A stretch of 64,000 nt of DNA. Origin: Mycobacterium gastri. GTDB taxonomy: Bacteria; Actinomycetota; Actinomycetes; Mycobacteriales; Mycobacteriaceae. The translations under genes and the position numbers were made by a program. The DNA lies in NCBI RefSeq assembly GCF_002102175.1, contig NZ_LQOX01000109.1, positions 28,610-92,609 on the forward strand, in the 5' to 3' direction. The notes below the pieces were generated by a model. That model saw only the letters and a program-made list of their open reading frames with translations. It ran no database searches and was not told the origin of the DNA. Positions 49,721 through 60,807 of the stretch are shown piece by piece (within the stretch, counting starts at the first letter, position 1; the number at the start of each line of letters is the position of its first letter).

Positions 49721-50143
49721 GTGGTCGCGGCGGATCACGCCCCGAGCTACGCTCGCAAACTGGGCATCCAACGAGACCAAGTCGTCCAGGAGTGGGGCTG
49801 GGACGAAGACGCCGACGACGACATCCGCGCGGCGGTCGAGGAAGCCTGCGGCAGCGAGCTGCTGGATGAAGACACCGACGAGGTCGTGGACGTCGTGCTG
49901 CTGTGGTGGCGCGATGGCGACGGCGATCTGGTGGACACCCTGATGGACGCGATCAGCCCGCTCGCCGAAGACGGCGTGATCTGGGTGCTGACCCCCAAGA
50001 CCGGCCGGCCCGGCCATGTGCTGCCCGCCGACATCGCCGAGGCGGCGCCCACTGCCGGGTTGATGCCGACCTCGTCGGTCAATCTCGGCAATTGGAGCGC
50101 CAGCCGGCTGGTCCAGCCGAAGTCACGGGCCGGGAAGCGCTGA
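49721..50143 (+). CDS. DUF3052 protein (Rv2239c-like)
   Basis: A 140-residue acidic protein of DUF3052: Y-A-R-K-L-G-I, then D-E-D-A-D-D-D-I-R, L-L-W-W-R-D-G-D-G-D-L-V-D, and T-P-K-T-G-R-P-G-H-V. GGGAGG sits 7 bases before the GTG at 49721. Coupled to ahpE by TGATG. Role unknown. Confidence 0.88.
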   Translation: MVAADHAPSYARKLGIQRDQVVQEWGWDEDADDDIRAAVEEACGSELLDEDTDEVVDVVLLWWRDGDGDLVDTLMDAISPLAEDGVIWVLTPKTGRPGHVLPADIAEAAPTAGLMPTSSVNLGNWSASRLVQPKSRAGKR

Positions 50144-50604
50144 TGCTCGACGTCGGGGCCACCGCTCCGGACTTCACGCTGCGCGACCAGAATCAACAAC
50201 CCGTCACCCTCAGCGACTATCGCGGCGTGAAGAACGTGCTGCTGGTGTTCTTCCCGTTGGCATTCACCGGGATCTGTCAGGGTGAGCTGGACCAACTGCG
50301 TGACCACCTGCCGGAGTTCGAGAACGATGACAGTGCGGCACTTGCCATTTCGGTGGGCCCGCCGCCGACGCACAAGATCTGGGCGACGCAGAGCGGGTTC
50401 ACCTTTCCGGTGCTGTCCGATTTCTGGCCGCACGGTGGGGTCAGCCAGGCCTACGGCGTGTTCAACGAGCTGGCCGGCGTCTCCAACCGCGGTACCTTCG
50501 TCATCGACCGGTCGGGGATCATCCGCTTCGCCGAGATGAAACAGCCGGGTGAGGCCCGCGATCAGCGGCTGTGGACTCAGGCATTGGCGGCGCTGCGAGC
50601 CTGA
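50143..50604 (+). CDS. ahpE: One-cysteine peroxiredoxin AhpE
   Basis: A 153-residue peroxiredoxin equal in length to AhpE (Rv2238c). The peroxidatic Cys is in L-A-F-T-G-I-C-Q-G-E near 45; the Arg of the active site is in the C-terminal half. It reduces peroxides and peroxynitrite, and is recycled by mycoredoxin. Overlaps the DUF3052 gene stop by one base. Confidence 0.95.
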   Translation: MLDVGATAPDFTLRDQNQQPVTLSDYRGVKNVLLVFFPLAFTGICQGELDQLRDHLPEFENDDSAALAISVGPPPTHKIWATQSGFTFPVLSDFWPHGGVSQAYGVFNELAGVSNRGTFVIDRSGIIRFAEMKQPGEARDQRLWTQALAALRA

Positions 50605-50669
50605 AGGGCCTGAAGGTTTGGGTGGTTGGGCCGCGGGCGGGTAGCCTGCTGCGGACCCCCGGGATTCAA

Positions 50670-50741
50670 GGGCGCGTAGCTCAGTGGTAGAGCTCTGGTT
50701 TTACACACCAGCGGTCGGCGGTTCGATACCGTCCGCGCCCA
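50670..50741 (+). tRNA. tRNA-Val (anticodon UAC)
   Basis: A 72-base cloverleaf. Acceptor stem GGGCGCG/CGCGCCC, D-arm with AGCTCAGTGGTAGAGCT, anticodon stem CTGGT/ACCAG with loop TTTACAC (anticodon TAC), and T-arm CGGCG-GTTCGATACC-GTCCG-type loop. CCA is not encoded. It stands 65 bases after ahpE at the point where the order known from M. tuberculosis ends. Confidence 0.95.
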
Positions 50742-50866
50742 CCGATGGATGCAGGTCAGGGTGATATTGGTCAATTCGAACATGACGGCGAACCCCGTTG
50801 CGCCAAGACTGTGCCAGCTGGGTTCGCACGTCCGTACTGTCCGTTCCCTTGGGCGTGCGCCGTCAT

Positions 50867-51820
50867 CTATGGCCGGGTGCGTGCGATGACCGGATACACG
50901 GTCGTTGTTCCGCTTCGGCCCTTGATCTCTACTTGAGCGGGCTGGCCCCACACGTATTGCGCCTCCACGGCGGTATGCACGGCATCGGTGACCATCACGG
51001 ACGCGCGTCCGGCCCGTCCGGCGATGCCGGCCAACCGGAACGCCACGTTGGTCGCGTCGCCGATGACGGCCTCGACCGATCGTGTCATCGCGGCGATCGC
51101 GGCGGTGCCCTGTACCACTCCCCAGCCCATCCGGATCGGCGAACCGTGCGGGTCGCGCAGTGGGAGTTCGGGCCCGATTTCTTCGACCTTCTGGTTCGCC
51201 GCTAGCGCGAAGTCGACCGCTAGCTCGTTGGCTTGGGGAAGCGTCTGCAGTTCCCAGACCGCATACAGCGCATCACCGGCGTAATGATTGAGCGTGCCGC
51301 GGTGGGCTCTCAGCAACGTGCCCAGCTCGTGCCAAAGGTGGTTCAGGCTCTGCGCGATAAGTCTGTTGTCGGTGATCTCGGAGATCGTCGAGTAGTTGAT
51401 GATGTCCCCGACCACCATCACCATGGTCGACTCGAAAATTCGAGCCTCGGTCAGTTTTCCGACGGTGTTCGGGACCGTCGTGAACCGGTCCGATCGGAAG
51501 GTGAGCGCGACGTCGCCAATCCTGATCTCGTCGTTGGGCTTGATCGCAACCAGCACGGCTCGTTCCAGGCGCGCGCCATTGAGCAGAGTGCCGTTGGTGC
51601 TTGTATCGATTATGAATGCCTGGTCGGTGACGGAGTCCAAACGGATCTCGCAATGGTTTCGCGAGATGCCCGGCTCGCGTAACACCAGCCGGCGATTTTC
51701 GCGGATCCCCGCGCACTCGCGGCCGATGAAGAGTTGATCGAAGATTGCCACTCTGCGCTCGCCGCCGTCGGCCTGGACGACGAGATGGGCCCGCGGTTCG
51801 CGCTCCCAGTCGGTAACCAC
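50867..51820 (-). CDS. FHA-domain class III nucleotidyl cyclase
   Basis: A 317-residue protein. FHA domain at 25-110 (F-I-G-R, S-R-N-H, D-T-S-T-N-G-T), which binds phosphothreonine. Class III cyclase domain at 130-310: metal Asp139 (V-G-D-I-I-N) and Asp183 (Y-A-G-D-A-L-Y), transition-state Asn258 and Arg262 (D-A-T-N-V-A-F-R). The base-selecting Lys is His179, so specificity or activity is open. Last of a minus-strand run after the PpiC-like and exporter genes, 117 bases behind the exporter, whose two cyclic-nucleotide domains would be natural receivers of its product. Confidence 0.88.
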   Translation of the reverse strand: MVTDWEREPRAHLVVQADGGERRVAIFDQLFIGRECAGIRENRRLVLREPGISRNHCEIRLDSVTDQAFIIDTSTNGTLLNGARLERAVLVAIKPNDEIRIGDVALTFRSDRFTTVPNTVGKLTEARIFESTMVMVVGDIINYSTISEITDNRLIAQSLNHLWHELGTLLRAHRGTLNHYAGDALYAVWELQTLPQANELAVDFALAANQKVEEIGPELPLRDPHGSPIRMGWGVVQGTAAIAAMTRSVEAVIGDATNVAFRLAGIAGRAGRASVMVTDAVHTAVEAQYVWGQPAQVEIKGRSGTTTVYPVIARTRP

Positions 51821-51937
51821 GGTTACAAGCTAGTCGCACTTCTACGGCTGGACGTGTCCAAGTTTGCGTGAAATTCCCGGCTCTTCTGCCTGAACCGGGT
51901 CGACGTACCTGTTCACGCGATGCATGCGCCCTTTTAC

Positions 51938-55073
<3,136 letters not shown>

Positions 55074-55087
<14 letters not shown>

Positions 55088-56015
55088 GCCAGTTCACGTG
55101 GCGGTTGACCTCGGCGGCCAGCGCGCGCTTGATGACCGTCTCCTCGGCGCGTCGGCGCACCATCGCGTCGTCCAGGCTCGGGGCGACCCGCCGCACGACC
55201 AGGACCAGCTGATGACCGCTGTCGGTGGCTACCGGGCCGATGAGTTCGCCGGGACTTGCCGCGAGCAACCTCGTGCGCAGTGACGGCTCCGCATCGTCGA
55301 GCAGCAAGCTGATTTCGCGCAGCTCCGCTTTCGCAGTGTTGGCGACATCGGCCAGCGCACGGCCATCCAGGCGCACGCACAACGCCGCCTCCCGTAACAC
55401 CATCTCGTCGCTGTGAATCAAACGCCGCAGGTCCAGACGCGTCCAGCCGACTTGGTTGTCGGTGATCTCGGCGGTCAGTGCTTCTTTGCGCAGTTGATCG
55501 GAGCAGAAGCGCTCACGCTCTTCCGGCAGCGCTGCCAGTTCGTCGGGTGACAAGGTCAGGGGCTGATCGCGCAGATGCACCGCGATCTCTTCGGCCATGG
55601 TGTGCGCGTATGCGGCTAACTGTCCCGAGCAGATGCCGTGTACCCAGCACGCGCGCTCGACCACGTCTGGCGACACCCCTGCGGCGTCACCGGAAGGCTC
55701 CAGCAGCGAGCGCAACATCTCGCCTTTCCACTCGTCGACAGTGACATCATGTCGCTCGAGCCACTCCTCGAGCTCGTCGGCGGTCAACAAGTTGTGCCGG
55801 TGGCGGAAGCTGTCGGCGGCGGCCTGCGCCTGCGCCGTGCCCGGCAGCGCGCCAGCCTCGACAAGTTCGCGCTCACGGGCGAGCAGCGCACCGACCCGCT
55901 GCTGTAACGCTGGCCATTGTCCGCGGGCACGAGCCCACTCGACCACCTCGACCCAGGTGAAGCAATGGCCCCCGGCGTTAAACACCCGCGCGCTGCGGGC
56001 GGTGCTCAGGCTCAT
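55074..56015 (-). CDS. PpiC/SurA-like peptide maturation protein
   Basis: A 313-residue protein. The N-terminal 220 residues are helical and charged (SurA/chaperone-like). The C-terminal ~90 residues resemble a parvulin domain end (A-S-P-G-E-L-I-G-P-V-A-T-D-S-G-H-Q-L-V-L-V). No signal peptide. It matches in size and layout the PpiC-related 'putative peptide maturation system' proteins that accompany radical SAM RiPP enzymes. GGGAGG precedes the ATG at 56015; its 3' end overlaps the exporter gene, so the two are coupled. Role in folding or presenting the precursor is inferred. Confidence 0.78.
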
Positions 56016-56253
56016 AGCGCCTCCCGAACGACGAAGTCGGCACCGAGTGTAAAGGGTACATGCGGAAACCGTGCTGCACGCGACTCCGGCAAGATTGGTG
56101 CACATCATTGCGAGCGGATTGCGGCCAACCGTGGGGAGGTCCTCGGGCGGTCGTAGGGGTTCCGGTGACCTCGACACCCCGGATGCGGTCAGGTCCCGGG
56201 AACAGATGCTTCGCAGCTGACTGGTTAATCTGCTCCACAACAGGTTTGGCCGA
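55978..56253 (-). CDS. Small ORF upstream of ppiC-like gene, precursor candidate A
   Basis: A 91-residue frame from ATG 56253 (GTG 56283 also possible). The first 45 residues look like a real peptide: S-A-K-P-V-V-E-Q-I-N-Q-S-A-A-K-H-L-F helix, then D-R-I-R-G-V-E-V-T-G-T-P-T-T-A-R-G. It is on the same strand as, and just before, the ppiC-exporter operon, where a RiPP precursor would be expected. No good ribosome site, and it overlaps the ppiC start by 38 bases. Unproven. Confidence 0.25.
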   Translation of the reverse strand, partial: SAKPVVEQINQSAAKHLFPGPDRIRGVEVTGTPTTARGPPHGWPQSARNDVHQSCRSRVQHGFRMYPLHSVPTSSFGRRYEPEHRPQRAGV

Positions 56254-56356
56254 CATGGCGGTGTTGTTGCCGCGTTGATCCACCCGAGTATCCGTCGCGT
56301 TCCACCAGCGACCTCGTCGCGCAGCTGCTCAGCACTGGCACATCGATCGAAATCCT

Positions 56357-56575
56357 ATGCATGCCTATACATTTGGCGGTCTGCTGGCGGGACCCCGGCA
56401 TCCTGTGCCGTCCGCGCCGCCGCGGGAACGTCTTGCCGAATTGCCTGCGCCTACATATTTCTTGGGTACACTCTGCACCGACCAAAGGCGCAGTGCGATA
56501 CGTACAGCGCCGGAACCCGAGATGGTTCATGCGCCCGAAAGGCGTCACACCCGGAAAGGGGCGTGCGCGAGGTGA
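56357..56575 (+). CDS. Small ORF before dehydrogenase, precursor candidate B
   Basis: A 72-residue frame (M-H-A-Y-T-F-G-G-L-L-A-G-P-R) ending inside the Shine-Dalgarno region of the dehydrogenase gene. It contains A-P-T-Y-F-L-G-T-L-C-T and a basic end (R-R-H-T-R-K-G-A-C-A-R). No ribosome site; it might be leaderless. The 565-base divergent gap 56016-56580 otherwise holds two promoters I cannot place. Confidence 0.2.
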   Translation: MHAYTFGGLLAGPRHPVPSAPPRERLAELPAPTYFLGTLCTDQRRSAIRTAPEPEMVHAPERRHTRKGACAR

Positions 56576-56580
56576 CGGAG

Positions 56581-57600
56581 ATGCGGGCGGTCGTAAAGCA
56601 AGGGCGTACGGTGCAGATGTGCCGGGTGCCGGTGCCCGCGCCGGAACCGGGCGAGGTCCTGATCCGGATCGAGGTTGCCGGTGTGTGCCGCACCGACGTC
56701 TTCGTCGCTCAGGGAAGGCTGTCATGTGCGGACCCCGTGATTCTTGGCCACGAGTTCGCCGGCGTTGTCGCGGCGGGCGGGGACAATGACGGGTTTGCTA
56801 CCGGAGACCGGGTGGTGGTGATGCCGGCGATCCCATGTGGCGCATGCCGCCGATGTGTCACTGGCATGCCGGAATGCTGCCCGCACTATCAGTTCCTCGG
56901 AGTAACGCGGCACGGAGCCTTTGCTGAGTACATTGCCGTGCCGGCCGCGGTGGTCCATCATCTGCCGCAGGCGCTGTCTTTCACCGAAGGTGCCTACGCC
57001 GAACCGGTATGCGCCTCGCTTGCCGTGCTGAAGGCCGGCATTCAGCCCGGGGAGCGCGGACTGATTTATGGCGACAGCCGGATCGCAGAGCTGACCAAGC
57101 GCGTGCTGGTGGCTGCCGGCTTCTCGACCGCCGAGACGTGCCGGATGGACGCGTCGGCGCCGCTGGAAACGGATGCCTACGACTTCGTCATCGAGACTGA
57201 GCCGGTCGCGGCGGCCTTCGACGAGATCATCCGGGTCTTACGTCCCGGCGGCCGCATCGTCCTCAAGAGTCGGCCCCCCGCTCCGGTGGCAGTCGATCTG
57301 GCGGCGGCCGTGCGTAAGGAGGTGGTTTTCGAGGCGGTGTCGTACGGTTCGTTCACCGAATCCCTTGAGTTTCTGCGTCGCCACGACCTGGACGACCTAT
57401 TCGACGACGCTCGCCCCTTAGAGGACTTCGCCGAAGTGTTCGCCACTGACGACGTCGGTGAAAATCTCAAAAGCTTTCTAACTCCCTTTCCGGGTGATGC
57501 CAACTGGGTAACATCACGACACATCGACAAAGACGAAGCTCTGCTTGATACCGCGGACGAACTGTCGTCCTTGTCGACACCAAAGTTCGCGGAGGGTTAA
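56581..57600 (+). CDS. Zinc-type medium-chain dehydrogenase with degenerate cofactor loop
   Basis: A 339-residue MDR-family protein. Zinc ligands in G-V-C-R-T-D and G-H-E-F; structural cluster C-G-A-C-R-R-C followed by C-C. The Rossmann fingerprint expected near residue 165 (G-x-G-x-x-G) reads Y-G-D-S-R-I-A, so NAD(P) binding may be weak or altered. The C-terminus carries about 35 extra acidic residues (D-K-D-E-A-L-L-D-T-A-D-E-L-S-S-L) not typical of MDR enzymes. ATG 56581 has GAGGTG 6 bases upstream; GTG 56572 is an alternative. Divergent from the ppiC-exporter operon; probably a tailoring enzyme. Confidence 0.75.
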   Translation: MRAVVKQGRTVQMCRVPVPAPEPGEVLIRIEVAGVCRTDVFVAQGRLSCADPVILGHEFAGVVAAGGDNDGFATGDRVVVMPAIPCGACRRCVTGMPECCPHYQFLGVTRHGAFAEYIAVPAAVVHHLPQALSFTEGAYAEPVCASLAVLKAGIQPGERGLIYGDSRIAELTKRVLVAAGFSTAETCRMDASAPLETDAYDFVIETEPVAAAFDEIIRVLRPGGRIVLKSRPPAPVAVDLAAAVRKEVVFEAVSYGSFTESLEFLRRHDLDDLFDDARPLEDFAEVFATDDVGENLKSFLTPFPGDANWVTSRHIDKDEALLDTADELSSLSTPKFAEG

Positions 57601-57644
57601 CCGAGCCCTCCGGGATAACTCCGCGCCGGGCCGCCACGTAGGGC

Positions 57645-57863
57645 GTGCCTGAGGCAATCGGTGGCATCGACGCAGGTATCCTCGCCGCTGGCGGACCTGG
57701 CGCAGCGGATCAGGCCGTTGGTAGCCGATCTGGTTTGAACACCGAAATCGCCTCGTGGTGTGGGACTTTCGCGCCGGTGGTGATCCCTCTGCCCCGGGCG
57801 GAGTGCCGATATGAAACCGCTTGGTCACCGACACCCCGATCGCAACGGCTATCGCTGGGGTAA
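57645..57863 (+). CDS. Small ORF after dehydrogenase, precursor candidate C
   Basis: A 72-residue frame from a GTG: acidic/Gly-rich start (E-A-I-G-G-I-D-A-G-I-L-A-A-G-G-P-G-A-A-D-Q), then L-N-T-E-I-A-S-W-C-G-T-F-A-P-V-V-I-P-L-P-R and C-R-Y-E-T-A-W. A leader-plus-core reading is possible with Cys, Trp and Tyr in the core. No ribosome site is visible, and it follows the dehydrogenase gene on the same strand by 44 bases. Confidence 0.22.
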   Translation: MPEAIGGIDAGILAAGGPGAADQAVGSRSGLNTEIASWCGTFAPVVIPLPRAECRYETAWSPTPRSQRLSLG

Positions 57864-57897
57864 TTGACCAGTGCCATAAGGTATTTCAGTTGAGAAG

Positions 57898-58335
57898 GTG
57901 TATATCACCTCCGCGATTGCGCCGGTAACCGATGACGCCGGCCGGATGAAGCCTTTCCGACAAGGCGTGGCTGATCGGCTCGGAGCTGTTCCCAGATGTG
58001 AGCGGGCGCTTTCTCGGCGGTCGAAGATCTTCGTTAAGCATCGCAATCAGCTCTACCACACCGTGATTCGTCGTTACGCGAGCTTGGGCGGACTGGCGTC
58101 GCTTGCCGGACGGGCCCAGCGGTTGGCCGACCGTACTCGGGGTGTCCAGATGTTCGGCGAGGCACTCGTCGTCGGCATCGCTCTGGATAAGGCTCATCCG
58201 CTTGCCGCCAGGGACGAGGCAGTTCGGTTGGTCCGAACCACCGCAGATCCGGCGAAATCTTGTGGATCAACCGACCCGACCAAACACCGGAGGGCGCTCA
58301 GCAAACACCGTTTAACGGAGCCTCATTCAGGTTGA
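57898..58335 (+). CDS. Unrecognised ORF between dehydrogenase and radical SAM genes
   Basis: A 145-residue frame, basic, with a helical middle (L-Y-H-T-V-I-R-R-Y-A-S-L-G-G-L-A-S-L-A-G-R-A). The minus strand over 57886-58197 is also open with similar codon quality (M-S-L-I-Q-S-D-A-D-D-E-C-L), so the coding strand is undecided. The whole 774-base gap 57601-58374 has reduced coding signal and may contain decayed sequence or precursor genes. No family recognised. Confidence 0.25.
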   Translation: MYITSAIAPVTDDAGRMKPFRQGVADRLGAVPRCERALSRRSKIFVKHRNQLYHTVIRRYASLGGLASLAGRAQRLADRTRGVQMFGEALVVGIALDKAHPLAARDEAVRLVRTTADPAKSCGSTDPTKHRRALSKHRLTEPHSG

Positions 58336-58374
58336 AAGGGTCCGCCAAGATCGTCCGTCATCACCTGACATCGT

Positions 58375-60366
58375 TCAATCACGGTCTCGCAGCGTGAATC
58401 GTGAATAGCTTCCTTCCGGCAGCGCCAGCGCCAGATAGTGACCATCTTCAGTGAGCAGCAGACCCGCGTCGATCAGATCGGCGAGCACGCCCGGCAGAGT
58501 ATCTGGGCCCCCGTGCTTCTCGGCAAGGGCCTCAAGGTGGGCCACGCCGTGCACCCTGTCGCATGCGAGAAGCACCTCACGGTGCAGCCCGTCGAGCACA
58601 TGATGCGGTCGGCGCGCTGCGGGCCGAAGATCCCTTATCGACAAGTGATTTTCGTTGTCGACGTATAAGAGCTCGCTTGTTGAGTGGTTCTGGGCCCACG
58701 CATCGAGTTGCTCGAGCAACGGGGCTGTGTAGTGGTGGACCTGCCGCCCGTCTGCGTAATCGAATCGGAAAAAGTAGGCCAGGTTTGCGATGGCCGGCGC
58801 CGGCAAGTCGTACAGGTGCTCGTAGGCCAAATGCGGTCTGACGTTGGTGATGCCGAAGTCCTGCGCCTGTTCGAAGTAGGGGCTGAACCGGTCGAGTCGA
58901 ATTGGCGCCCTCATACCCGGCGGTTGCAGATGAGTCAGCAGGGGCACCAATGCTGCACACTGCTCGTAATCGCGGGCCGTTTCACCGGGAAAGCCCCAAA
59001 TCACATTCCACGCCACATCGATGCCCAATTCTCTGCACCACTTGAGCGTCTGGATGTTCTGCAACATGGTGACGCCCTTGCGCATCAACCGCAGGATGTG
59101 GGTGCTCAGGCTCTCGATGCCCGGTTGCACACAGATGACACCAGCGTCACGCAGCACGCGCAGTTGATCCTTGGAGACATTCGACTTGATCTCGTAGAAA
59201 AGGTTCAGATCTGTGACGCTATCGCGCAGCAGAGGAAGAAAAGTCCGGAAGTAGCTCGTGTCGAGGATGTTATCGACGACACTGATTGCGCGGCCGGGGT
59301 AGCGTTGATTCAACGCCATCAGCTCGTCGAGCGCGCGCTGCGGTCGTTTGCTGCGGTATGCCATGCTTAAGCCGTTGAGACCGCAAAACGTGCAGTGGTG
59401 TTTGGCGCCCCACCAGCACCCCCGCGACGTCTCAAACGTCACCCGAACGGGCGCCGGGGCGACGTCAGATTCGAAGTGCAACTGTTGGAAAAAGTCGTCA
59501 TAGTCCGGGTAAGGCAGTGCATTGAGGTCAACAAATCCGTTTTGCTCGTTCGATGGTGCCGTCGAAGGCTCGTCGGCCAGCGAAAGGGTCTGGCGAGTCA
59601 GGACGCCAGGTAGGGCCTCAATGGACTCACCGGCCAGGACTCGAAGCACCAGCTGCGGGAACACCGCGTCTGCCTCACCCGACACCACCGCGTCGAGGAA
59701 GTCGAACTGGCGCACCACCTCGTTGCCCATGGCGCCTTCGACGTTGGCGCCGCCGATCAGAAGAAACGTTTCCGGGAGGGCCTGCCTAACCCGTGATGCC
59801 AGTGCCAGGGAAGCGATCTGCTGCTGAAACACACTGGTGAAGCCGAGAATCCGCGGACGGCGGCGCACCACTTCGTCGATGCAGTCGTCGAGGAAGGGCG
59901 CCACCGCGACGTGGGCGCGCAACACTTCCTCGATGAACTCCTCGCGCTCCGGTGCATCAGCCGCGAAGCGGTGCGAAGACCAAAAGTCATCACTGCGTGA
60001 GCCGCGCCCGCGATCCCGTAGGACCTCCTCCACGTAGGCGGCACTGTCTAGGCGCCCCGGTCCCCACAGCGCTTCGGCGAACAACCACTCGCCGACCAGC
60101 GCCGTAAGCCGCGGCGTCCCATTAGCGAGCTCGAAATACAGCTGCGCCCCGATCTTCGCTGCGAATGGGAATGTGAAATATCTAACGGCGCAGCTAATTC
60201 CGGCCCGGTTGAGACCAGCCTTCAGCAGTCCGAGCGCAATGGAGGGATCGCACAGCGAACCGAACGGCATGCTGACGAGAAGAACATCGTGATCCGCGGC
60301 ATCGCGGTTTGATGCGGCCTTCGTCAGCGACTGGTGCTCCACGCAACCCCTACCCTGCTCGCCCAT
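58375..60366 (-). CDS. B12-binding radical SAM enzyme, RiPP maturation type
   Basis: A 663-residue enzyme. N-terminal cobalamin-binding-like Rossmann domain (L-L-V-S-M-P-F-G-S near 30; L-G-F-T-S-V-F-Q-Q-Q near 175; G-G-A-N-V-E-G near 205). The radical SAM core has the cluster motif Cys317-x7-Cys325-x2-Cys328 in R-G-C-W-W-G-A-K-H-H-C-T-F-C-G-L-N, a spacing typical of 'RiPP maturation radical SAM protein 1' rather than CxxxCxxC. Further signatures are V-V-D-N-I-L-D, Q-P-G-I-E-S-L-S and L-L-x-x-L-Q-P-P. It probably installs a modification on a ribosomal peptide. Start ATG 60366 or GTG 60342. Confidence 0.9.
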   Translation of the reverse strand: MGEQGRGCVEHQSLTKAASNRDAADHDVLLVSMPFGSLCDPSIALGLLKAGLNRAGISCAVRYFTFPFAAKIGAQLYFELANGTPRLTALVGEWLFAEALWGPGRLDSAAYVEEVLRDRGRGSRSDDFWSSHRFAADAPEREEFIEEVLRAHVAVAPFLDDCIDEVVRRRPRILGFTSVFQQQIASLALASRVRQALPETFLLIGGANVEGAMGNEVVRQFDFLDAVVSGEADAVFPQLVLRVLAGESIEALPGVLTRQTLSLADEPSTAPSNEQNGFVDLNALPYPDYDDFFQQLHFESDVAPAPVRVTFETSRGCWWGAKHHCTFCGLNGLSMAYRSKRPQRALDELMALNQRYPGRAISVVDNILDTSYFRTFLPLLRDSVTDLNLFYEIKSNVSKDQLRVLRDAGVICVQPGIESLSTHILRLMRKGVTMLQNIQTLKWCRELGIDVAWNVIWGFPGETARDYEQCAALVPLLTHLQPPGMRAPIRLDRFSPYFEQAQDFGITNVRPHLAYEHLYDLPAPAIANLAYFFRFDYADGRQVHHYTAPLLEQLDAWAQNHSTSELLYVDNENHLSIRDLRPAARRPHHVLDGLHREVLLACDRVHGVAHLEALAEKHGGPDTLPGVLADLIDAGLLLTEDGHYLALALPEGSYSRFTLRDRD

Positions 60367-60391
60367 AGAGAGGATACGTCGCGCGGTGCGA

Positions 60392-60604
60392 CTAGAGGTA
60401 GCGCTCCTCAGTTTCGTGTGGAAATTCGCTGATCTCGTAACCGGCAGAGGCGGGATTCGGAGTCAGCTGAACGATCCGTGCAGACCGCCCTCCCGGGTCA
60501 CGATGATGACCCAATATGGCGCTGTCGAGAACCTGGTCCACCCGGAACATCCCACCAGTCGGTGAGCGGAACCACCGTCGTCGACGATATGGATAGGCCG
60601 TCAT
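60392..60604 (-). CDS. Small ORF just upstream of radical SAM gene, precursor candidate D
   Basis: A 70-residue frame (ATG 60604; internal ATG 60550 gives 52 residues): R-R-R-R-W-F-R-S-P-T-G-G-M-F-R-V-D-Q-V-L-D-S-A-I-L, then A-R-I-V-Q-L-T-P-N-P and an acidic end (E-F-P-H-E-T-E-E-R-Y-L). It ends 25 bases before the radical SAM start on the same strand, the best operon position of the candidates. No known leader motif is seen. Could also be the truncated end of an older gene. Confidence 0.35.
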   Translation of the reverse strand: MTAYPYRRRRWFRSPTGGMFRVDQVLDSAILGHHRDPGGRSARIVQLTPNPASAGYEISEFPHETEERYL

Positions 60605-60807
60605 CGCCCAGGTGATGTCTGGCGGCGTGCTGAATTGGCGCACGAACATCCGTTACGCCACAATGACGATCCAGGAGTCCGGGTCGGCCATCATCAGTTC
60701 TGAGACCCATGACGCCAAACGGGATGCCCACCTTCGGCTTTTGCGATGGCGGGAGGACGACGAGCTCAATTCCAGGAGATGCGGCACGACTCGCGGGGAA
60801 AATTGGG
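60605..60807. other. Divergent intergenic region before carbamoyltransferase
   Basis: Several short frames are open here on both strands (for example a plus-strand 54-residue frame from ATG 60664, M-T-I-Q-E-S-G-S-A-I-I-S-S-E), but none has a ribosome site or a family. It should contain the divergent promoters of the radical SAM and carbamoyltransferase genes. Confidence 0.3.

Noticed and set aside
50742..50866. Possible attR-like duplication of the tRNA 3' end
   Set aside because: I looked for a copy of the T-arm/acceptor sequence in the right arm and did not find one inside the window.
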